Made by a program: the position numbers and the translations under genes. Below, piece by piece: positions 32,339-37,122 of a stretch of 37,122 nt of DNA. Source of the DNA: an uncultured Pseudomonadota bacterium (GTDB lineage: Bacteria > Pseudomonadota > Alphaproteobacteria > Rs-D84); the NCBI GenBank assembly GCA_902787665.1, contig CADAHF010000012.1, forward strand, positions 1 to 37,122, written 5' to 3'. The notes under the pieces were generated by a model. It searched no databases, was not told where the DNA came from, and saw nothing but the letters and a program-made list of their open reading frames with translations. Positions within the stretch are counted from its first letter, which is position 1, and every line of letters starts with the position of its first letter.

Positions 32339-32386
32339 GATGTCGATATTAGTAAAAAAACAGAAGTCGGGCAAGGGAAATTAAGC

Positions 32387-32411
32387 AAAAAAATCGCCCA
32401 AACGGGCGAAA
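32387..32411 (-). terminator. Intrinsic terminator after pal
   Basis: TCGCCC / GGGCGA around AAAC; the A7 on its left is the T run on the minus strand. Confidence 0.88.
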
Positions 32412-32413
32412 TT

Positions 32414-32815
32414 TTATTTTGTTGTTGTTTTGGTCGTCACATTTCTGTTCTTTGCCCAGACCGCTTCGCCAGTGCCAGGATATTGTGGCCGTTCCTTGCC
32501 ATACGAAATTGTTTTGATGCGACGTGGTTCGATACCGTCTTTCATTAATGTCTGCGCGGCGTTACCGGCACGCAACGCGCCCAGCGCCAAATTATATTCG
32601 GTGGAACCGCGTTCGTCACAGTGCCCCTCAAGTGTGACATTAACATTACGATTAACCTTCATATATAAAGATTGGTCGTGTAAATCACTTTTTGCGTCTT
32701 TGGTAATTTCCGCCGAATCGAATGCAAAGAAAACCTTGTCATCATTAATGTTGCTTGGCACGCCAGAACACGCACACAACGCCAATGCCAATGAAGCGAG
32801 TATAAATTTTTTCAT
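32414..32815 (-). CDS. pal: Peptidoglycan-associated lipoprotein Pal
   Basis: 133 residues. Lipoprotein signal ending LALCAC. An OmpA-like peptidoglycan-binding domain fills the rest: VFFAFDSAEITKDA, VTLEGHCDERGSTEYNLALGALRA and ISYGKERPQ, with the conserved Asp and Arg that hold diaminopimelate. Pal tethers the outer membrane to the wall and binds TolB (26 kb). The linker after the lipidated Cys is short. The C-terminal TTKTTTK is low-complexity. Shorter than typical Pal (~150-170). Confidence 0.95.
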   Translation of the reverse strand: MKKFILASLALALCACSGVPSNINDDKVFFAFDSAEITKDAKSDLHDQSLYMKVNRNVNVTLEGHCDERGSTEYNLALGALRAGNAAQTLMKDGIEPRRIKTISYGKERPQYPGTGEAVWAKNRNVTTKTTTK

Positions 32816-32886
32816 ATTCCCAATCCTTTCACACGCATTAATTTAGCAAATTCTATAAAACTATGTCAACAGGTGTTTTTTTTTAT

Positions 32887-32915
32887 TTGGGAAAGGGGTC
32901 AAAATGTGATATACT
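32887..32915 (+). promoter_or_regulatory. Promoter of the outer-membrane barrel gene
   Basis: TTGGGA (32887-32892), 17 bp, TATACT (32910-32915) preceded by TGA. Confidence 0.65.
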
Positions 32916-32944
32916 GTGGTATAAATTTAGGGGGGAATATCACC

Positions 32945-33706
32945 ATGAAAAAATTAGTATCAATACTTGCGATTCTTGTGATTACGCCGTCATTTGCGGC
33001 AACCAAGGCGGCACGGCCAAGTTATTTGACCCGCAATGGAAATGGCGCGTATGAGGTTACATATAATTATACAGATAAAGAAAAGTCTGGTTGGTATGGT
33101 GTTATTCGTGCCGAAATGAATTTCTTGAATTGGGAAAATAAATATTCAACAGATATTCCAGGTTTGGCAGATGCGGGCAGTGATAAATATTCTTTTGAAC
33201 AGGTGTTTGGTGTTGATGTCGCATTTGGTAAGAAAATAAATTATTTTTGGCGTGCTGAATTGGAATTGGGTTATATAACCGAATTTTCCGATAAAGACCA
33301 AGGTTACGAAATGACATTGTCCACACCGTATTTAATGGCGAACGGATATTATGATTTTACAAACGGCTTTTATTTGGGTGCCGGTTTGGGTGCCGCGATG
33401 CCAACAACTGAATTGATTGATGACACATTTAAGAGTGGTAACAATCCAAAAACATCGATTTCACCGATGGCTGGTTTGATGTTTGGTTTTTCACACCAGC
33501 TTGATGATAATTTGGTACTTGATTTGCGTTATCGTATTGCGGGATTTTGGGGACACGAACAGAAACGTGAGTGGCTTCCAGGTACATGGCTTGATACCAA
33601 TAACGATGGTGTTGCTGATACTTTGGTTGAGTACAAGCATTTGGCGAACAAAATCGATTTCATTTTGGATAATTCGATATCGTTGGGCATAAGATATGAA
33701 TTTTAA
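32945..33706 (+). CDS. Outer-membrane beta-barrel protein
   Basis: 253 residues from ATG 32945 (GGGGGGA site); an upstream start at 32873 would precede the promoter. Signal peptide ends SFA before ATKAARPSY. The rest alternates polar and hydrophobic residues in strands with aromatic girdles (YEVTYNYTD, FYLGAGLGAAMP, LVLDLRYRIAGFW) and ends ISLGIRYEF with the C-terminal Phe recognised by the BAM complex. It looks like an eight-strand opacity/OmpA-type barrel. Role unknown, perhaps adhesion or membrane stability. Confidence 0.82.
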   Translation: MKKLVSILAILVITPSFAATKAARPSYLTRNGNGAYEVTYNYTDKEKSGWYGVIRAEMNFLNWENKYSTDIPGLADAGSDKYSFEQVFGVDVAFGKKINYFWRAELELGYITEFSDKDQGYEMTLSTPYLMANGYYDFTNGFYLGAGLGAAMPTTELIDDTFKSGNNPKTSISPMAGLMFGFSHQLDDNLVLDLRYRIAGFWGHEQKREWLPGTWLDTNNDGVADTLVEYKHLANKIDFILDNSISLGIRYEF

Positions 33707-33718
33707 CCAAAAAAGCAT

Positions 33719-33747
33719 TTGGAACCGACCCCTAAATATGATATACT
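33719..33747 (+). promoter_or_regulatory. Promoter of the first large fibre-like gene
   Basis: TTGGAA (33719-33724), 17 bp, TATACT (33742-33747) preceded by TGA. No terminator separates it from the barrel gene. Confidence 0.65.
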
Positions 33748-33767
33748 AATACGCGAGAAAGAGAGAA

Positions 33768-35027
33768 ATGAAAACACACAATTTTAGCATTTCATTGTTT
33801 TCAGTTTTATGCGTGCTGTGCGCTGGCATAACCACCGACGCGTTGTCTGCAACGGTAAAAACGTTGGGCGGCGCGGGCACGATTAATGGCACGGCGGCGG
33901 CATCAAATACGACACGGGTTGCACCGACACGTGCGGGGGCATTGCGTGTGACACCATCGTCTGCGCGTTTGGTTACATCGAATAATAATTCTGCGACGAC
34001 CACATCGGGCGCAACAACGACAAATTCTGTGGGTGGTAATCAACGTTTATCGATTGGTAAATATTTAGGTGGCGCAACCACTGCATCAAGCGCTGCGACA
34101 AATGCTGCCTCTGCGCAAGAGGTTGAAGACATCAACACTCGTCTTGATTCATTGGAAACGGCGGTTGGAACACCATCGGCTGCGGGTGGCAAAGATTTGT
34201 CTGACCGTATTGCTGAATTGGAAGAAAAACAGATTCAATCAAGTGACGACGGCGTAATCGTTGTTGAAAATGGCGAAGTGTCCGTTGATATGGCTGCGTT
34301 GAAAAAAAGTTTCTTTGGTGTCGATGATGAAGACAACATCCAAATGAAATATGACGATGAATCTGGCACAATCCAATGGAAATATAATGACGGCGATTGG
34401 AAAACGTTGGTGAATTTAGATGTGTTGACCGGCACATACGCAACCGCAAACGCATTAAGCACCGCGATAAGCAATTTGGCAAATGTATATCTGTCCAAGA
34501 TAGATGCGGCGGCGACATATCAAACATTGTCCAACATCACACAGACAATCAATGCAGAATCAACCACGACACAGTATCCATCTGCGGCGGCGGTGTATAC
34601 GGCACTTTCCACCGTATCGGGCAGTGCGGCAAACATAGCGACCCAGGTTAATGAAAAGATTGGTGATTTGGGTGCATACGAAACGGTTGAAGATGCATTG
34701 GCGGCAAAACAAAATGTGATTGACGATTTGTCAGCAATTCGTTCGGGTGCGGCTGCGGGTGCAACAGCGGTCCAACCGGCCAGTTTGGCAACAGTTGCGA
34801 CAACCGGTTCGTATAATGATTTGTCTAACAAACCAGATTTGGCAACTGTGGCAACAAGCGGTGAATTTCTGGATTTAAAGGGAATGAATACATCTGCCAA
34901 TTATAACAAGTTAATGGAATATATCGAAGTTGGCGAAATTGAAGACAACGAAGGTGGCGCATGGTTGTGGGGTTATGTTGATGGCGAACCAACATTTATA
35001 CGTGTTGTTGGTGAAAAGGGTTTATGA
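33768..35027 (+). CDS. Secreted tail-fibre-like repeat protein 1
   Basis: 419 residues. Signal peptide ends LSA. An Ala/Thr/Ser/Asn-rich, low-complexity mature N-terminus is followed by a coiled-coil segment (EVEDINTRLDSLETAV, LSDRIAELEEKQIQ) that could trimerise. A compact acidic domain comes next (FFGVDDEDNIQMKYDDESGTIQWKYNDG). Fibre-type repeats follow: TYQTLSNITQTI, AYETVEDALAAKQ and LATVATTGSYNDLSNKPDLATVATSG, a phrase common in phage tail fibres. The C-terminal domain ends WLWGYVDGEPTFIRVV. A signal peptide and absence of phage genes suggest a surface adhesin or fibre. Unknown function. Confidence 0.75.
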   Translation: MKTHNFSISLFSVLCVLCAGITTDALSATVKTLGGAGTINGTAAASNTTRVAPTRAGALRVTPSSARLVTSNNNSATTTSGATTTNSVGGNQRLSIGKYLGGATTASSAATNAASAQEVEDINTRLDSLETAVGTPSAAGGKDLSDRIAELEEKQIQSSDDGVIVVENGEVSVDMAALKKSFFGVDDEDNIQMKYDDESGTIQWKYNDGDWKTLVNLDVLTGTYATANALSTAISNLANVYLSKIDAAATYQTLSNITQTINAESTTTQYPSAAAVYTALSTVSGSAANIATQVNEKIGDLGAYETVEDALAAKQNVIDDLSAIRSGAAAGATAVQPASLATVATTGSYNDLSNKPDLATVATSGEFLDLKGMNTSANYNKLMEYIEVGEIEDNEGGAWLWGYVDGEPTFIRVVGEKGL

Positions 35028-35162
35028 TAACGGCACGCGCGAAAAATAAAGAGATTCAAAAATTAAACTAAAAAAAGGATAAAAACGAAAAAGAAAAACT
35101 AAACCAAGACCGAAGAAAAAATAAAAACAAAAAAACAACCACAAGAAAGAAAGGAAAACAAA
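35028..35162 (+). other. A-rich, T-poor intergenic leader
   Basis: About 135 bp between two fibre-like genes, dominated by A with few T and no hairpin or -10 box I can see, ending AAGGAAAACAAA before the ATG. It looks like an unstructured mRNA spacer, so the two genes are probably co-transcribed. Confidence 0.6.
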
Positions 35163-36170
35163 ATGAAAAAAATTTTAGGAATATCTTTGGTCGCGATGAT
35201 GGCGGTTACAACAGCCCGCGCAGAAATCGCATCAAAAGCATATGTTGATACAAACTTCCAAGCGAAAGCTTTGGCACAAACAGTTACTAATGGAAATGAG
35301 ACGACATATCCATCAGAAGATGCTGTTTACGATTTTGTTACTAGTCAAGTTTCTACAGGAACATCAAAAGGTGTTAAGTATGGGGATAGTTCTACCGTTG
35401 GTAGTTCAACCCAACCTGTGTACATTAATGATGGTGTTGCAACAGCGATTTCGTCTTTGCCAGCAACAAGTGTGACAGAAGATACAACTCATCGTTTTGT
35501 AACAGATACCGAAAAATCAACATGGAATGCAAAACAAAATGATTTGGTCGTTTCTGGTGAAGGTGCAAACCTTGTTGGTGCCGGCGGTATCACTTTGGCG
35601 GAATCAAATGGTGTTATAACTATCACCGCTCCAGCTGGCTACGATGATGCAGCATTGGCAGGTCGTGTAACAGCAAACGAAAATGCTATTGGAACATTGA
35701 ATGGCAATGCATCGACCAGTGGTTCTGTCGCAAATTCCATCGCTGCTGCAATTGGTGATACTACCGGGTGGGTAGCAGCATATGGCACGGGTGTAGATAC
35801 TGTGTCTGAGGCTATCGCGGCAGTTAATACAAAAGCAGGTAATGCTTTGACATCATCAAGCGCATTGGATGGTGCAAACATAACAGCGGGTACGGTTCCA
35901 GAAACAGCATTGGATACCACAACGCAAAATAAAATTAATGGTGCAGTGCAAGATGTATCTAGTGGTACTTCAACATCTGGTAACGGTACAATCATTGTTG
36001 ATGGTAGTCCAGTATCTGTCTATGGTTTGAATTCTGCAGCATATACTGCATCTACGGCTTATTTGCCTGCAGTAGCGACCAGCAGCACTGGTACAGATGG
36101 TACATATGTCTTGACTATGAAAGTAGTTGGAGATGTACAAACTTTGGCATGGGAAACAATTGAACGTTAA
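35163..36170 (+). CDS. Secreted tail-fibre-like repeat protein 2
   Basis: 335 residues. Signal peptide MKKILGISLVAMMAVTTARA, then EIASKAYVDTNFQAK, the same mature start as the small gene at 4506 and the gene at 36316. Thr/Ser/Ala/Asn-rich body with tail-fibre phrases: TTYPSEDAVYDFVTSQ, TDTEKSTWNAKQND, GRVTANENAIGTL and NITAGTVPETALDTTTQNKI. It ends DGTYVLTMKVVGDVQTLAWETIER, a strand-rich C-terminal domain with an aromatic Trp. Probably a secreted elongated beta or coiled fibre. No enzymatic motif. Three such genes stand in a row here. Confidence 0.75.
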   Translation: MKKILGISLVAMMAVTTARAEIASKAYVDTNFQAKALAQTVTNGNETTYPSEDAVYDFVTSQVSTGTSKGVKYGDSSTVGSSTQPVYINDGVATAISSLPATSVTEDTTHRFVTDTEKSTWNAKQNDLVVSGEGANLVGAGGITLAESNGVITITAPAGYDDAALAGRVTANENAIGTLNGNASTSGSVANSIAAAIGDTTGWVAAYGTGVDTVSEAIAAVNTKAGNALTSSSALDGANITAGTVPETALDTTTQNKINGAVQDVSSGTSTSGNGTIIVDGSPVSVYGLNSAAYTASTAYLPAVATSSTGTDGTYVLTMKVVGDVQTLAWETIER

Positions 36171-36197
36171 TCCCATAGCATAGTTCTTGTGGTTTTG

Positions 36198-36229
36198 TCG
36201 GTGTGATAGTGACACAGCTATCACACCGA
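36198..36229. repeat. Perfect 12-bp inverted repeat between fibre-like genes
   Basis: Arms TCGGTGTGATAG / CTATCACACCGA around TGACACAG, 28 bp after the stop of fibre-like gene 2. No T run follows on either strand, so it is not a standard intrinsic terminator; it may stabilise the mRNA end, act as a weak terminator, or bind a protein. Confidence 0.6.
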
Positions 36230-36315
36230 GTGAAAAAACTGCTTGCAATACATATGCGAAAAATACAATAATACAAACATAGCATCGATCTGAGGCAAGG
36301 CAAGAGAGATAACTG

Positions 36316-36720
36316 ATGGTTGTTAATAAAAACGGCATTTTGTTCATATCTTTGATTGCTGTGTTCGCGGTTTGTTCCGCAGATGCAGATATCGCGTCAA
36401 AGGCATGGGTGGAATCGCAAATTCCAACCGTCCCAACAGATGTTAGCGCGTTTGATAATGACGCCGGGTATTTGGTCGATACCGATTTAACTGATGTTGT
36501 TAATGCTGTTAATGCTGTCGTTGATGACACTATTCCTGAATCTTTGATAAACCGTGTTGCTACATTGGAAAATGCAGGATACCTTACTGAACACCAGGAT
36601 ATTTCTGGTAAACAAGACAAGATTACATCAACAAATAAATTGCCAGCAGCAAATGTTAGTGGTTTGGCGACGGTGGCAACTAGCGGTTCCTGTTCCAACA
36701 AATGTCAGTGCGTTTACTAA
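36316..36720 (+). CDS. Secreted tail-fibre-like repeat protein 3, 5' part (frameshifted)
   Basis: 134 residues as read. Signal peptide ends VCSADA, then DIASKAWVESQIPTVPTDVSAFDNDAGYL, with repeats LTEHQDISGKQDKITSTNKLPAANVSGLATVATSGS. After Ser the frame ends in C-S-N-K-C-Q-C-V-Y and a stop, unlike the repeats. The +1 frame from 36692 continues the repeat pattern (VPTNVSAFTNDAGYLTAHQDISGK). The segment YNDLSNKPT expected between is missing. So a deletion or assembly collapse at about 36690 breaks the gene. The intact protein would be much longer. Confidence 0.7.
   Translation: MVVNKNGILFISLIAVFAVCSADADIASKAWVESQIPTVPTDVSAFDNDAGYLVDTDLTDVVNAVNAVVDDTIPESLINRVATLENAGYLTEHQDISGKQDKITSTNKLPAANVSGLATVATSGSCSNKCQCVY
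36591..36689 (+). repeat. 99-bp exact direct repeat, copy A
   Basis: Identical to 37024-37122. Copy A ends exactly where the reading frame breaks (36689/36690), and copy B ends at the last base of the window. Confidence 0.95.
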
Positions 36721-37122
36721 CGATGCGGGATATTTAACAGCACACCAAGATATCAGTGGTAAAGCAAACAGTGCAGATTTGGCGACGGTGGCAACTAGCG
36801 GTTCGTATAATGACTTGTCAAACAAACCAACAATACCAACAAAAACAAGCGACCTGACTAACGATTCCGGGTTCTTGACCGCACACCAAGATATTTCTGG
36901 TAAAGCAAACAGTGCAGATTTGGCAACGGTTGCGACCAGTGGTTCTTATACTGATTTGTCGAATAAGCCATCAATTCCAAGCAAGACAAGCGACCTGACT
37001 AATGATTCCGGGTTCTTGACTGCACACCAGGATATTTCTGGTAAACAAGACAAGATTACATCAACAAATAAATTGCCAGCAGCAAATGTTAGTGGTTTGG
37101 CGACGGTGGCAACTAGCGGTTC
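36692..37122 (+). pseudogene. Continuation of fibre-like protein 3 in the +1 frame, runs off the window
   Basis: Open to the window end, with no start codon of its own expected. It encodes repeats of a 47-residue unit (141 bp; starts at 36776 and 36917): DLATVATSGSYNDLSNKP, then IPTKTSDLTNDSGFL, then TAHQDISGKANSA. The unit is typical of tail-fibre-like repeats. It belongs with the preceding entry if the frameshift is an artefact. Confidence 0.65.
37024..37122 (+). repeat. 99-bp exact direct repeat, copy B
   Basis: Exact copy of 36591-36689, reaching the window edge. It encodes the HQDISGKQDKITSTNK...ATVATSGS segment of the fibre-like repeats. Confidence 0.95.

Noticed and set aside
35970-36701. 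Long minus-strand ORF (243 codons) opposite fibre-like genes
   Set aside because: Its composition mirrors the repetitive plus-strand coding; no ribosome site and no domain.
36776-37057. CRISPR-like spaced repeats
   Set aside because: The 141-bp units are protein-coding in one frame, with no short repeat/spacer pattern and no cas genes.
33768-37122. Prophage remnant
   Set aside because: The fibre-like proteins carry signal peptides and no capsid, tail, integrase or lysis genes are present within the window.

Overview
The window reads as a contig from an AT-rich, compact, uncultured Alphaproteobacterium, plausibly one of the reduced gut-metagenome lineages; that placement is inference. The support is alphaproteobacterial gene order (uvrC next to pgsA, rpsT close to dnaA), alphaproteobacterial-type ParE and PlsC, the Tol-Pal proteins TolB and Pal, and short intergenic gaps with intrinsic terminators. 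Genes here favour TTG for Leu and CGT/CGC for Arg. The exception is the first ~1.03 kb, a 5'-truncated, Firmicutes-like dnaX that is rich in TTA and AGA codons and carries a perfect parS site. It joins the rest inside another reading frame, so a chimeric contig is the simplest explanation.

Layout. 1-1.06 kb: dnaX fragment. 1.0-4.2 kb: a membrane-anchored ORF, then a type IVb pilus pair (TcpQ/PilL-like and the PilN secretin). 4.2-9.6 kb: a small secreted tail-fibre-like protein, rpsT, plsY, a secreted protein, dprA (probably a leaderless mRNA), a palindrome-rich 380-bp gap, and a strikingly divergent dnaA. 9.7-15.3 kb: a Cys-rich secreted protein, parE, dnaJ behind a heat-shock-type promoter, an apparently structured RNA with its own promoter and terminator, and another secreted protein. 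15.4-21 kb: pgsA, a compact uvrC, a type IV prepilin, an RluC-family pseudouridine synthase and an AsmA-family gene split by a frameshift. 21.1-25.5 kb: dnaN, efp, alkD-like, fba, a lipoprotein and a VirB2-like small membrane protein. 25.6-32.8 kb: an orphan ribbon-helix-helix protein, tolB, an ABC exporter overlapping a secreted nuclease, the ftsE-ftsX-DUF218-plsC operon (minus strand) and pal. 32.9-37.1 kb: an outer-membrane barrel and three consecutive signal-peptide proteins built from bacteriophage tail-fibre-type repeats. The last of these is frameshifted inside its repeats, and the window stops at the end of a 99-bp exact repeat.

How the genes fit together. dnaA, dnaN, parE and rpsT suggest an origin-proximal region. 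TolB, Pal, AsmA, the ABC exporter, PlsC, PlsY, PgsA and FtsEX serve envelope building and constriction. PilL-like, PilN, the prepilin and DprA could together support a DNA-uptake or adhesion pilus, although the motor and platform genes are not here. The fibre-like secreted family, the outer-membrane barrel and the Cys-rich secreted proteins suggest investment in the cell surface.

Most noteworthy are: DnaA lacking its arginine-finger and sensor-II arginines; the structured RNA at 14364-14536; leaderless promoters on dprA and parE; the secreted tail-fibre-like family; a UvrC lacking its usual middle segment; and the chimeric junction with parS at the left end. No tRNA, rRNA, CRISPR array or insertion sequence was found. 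All homology calls are by eye.
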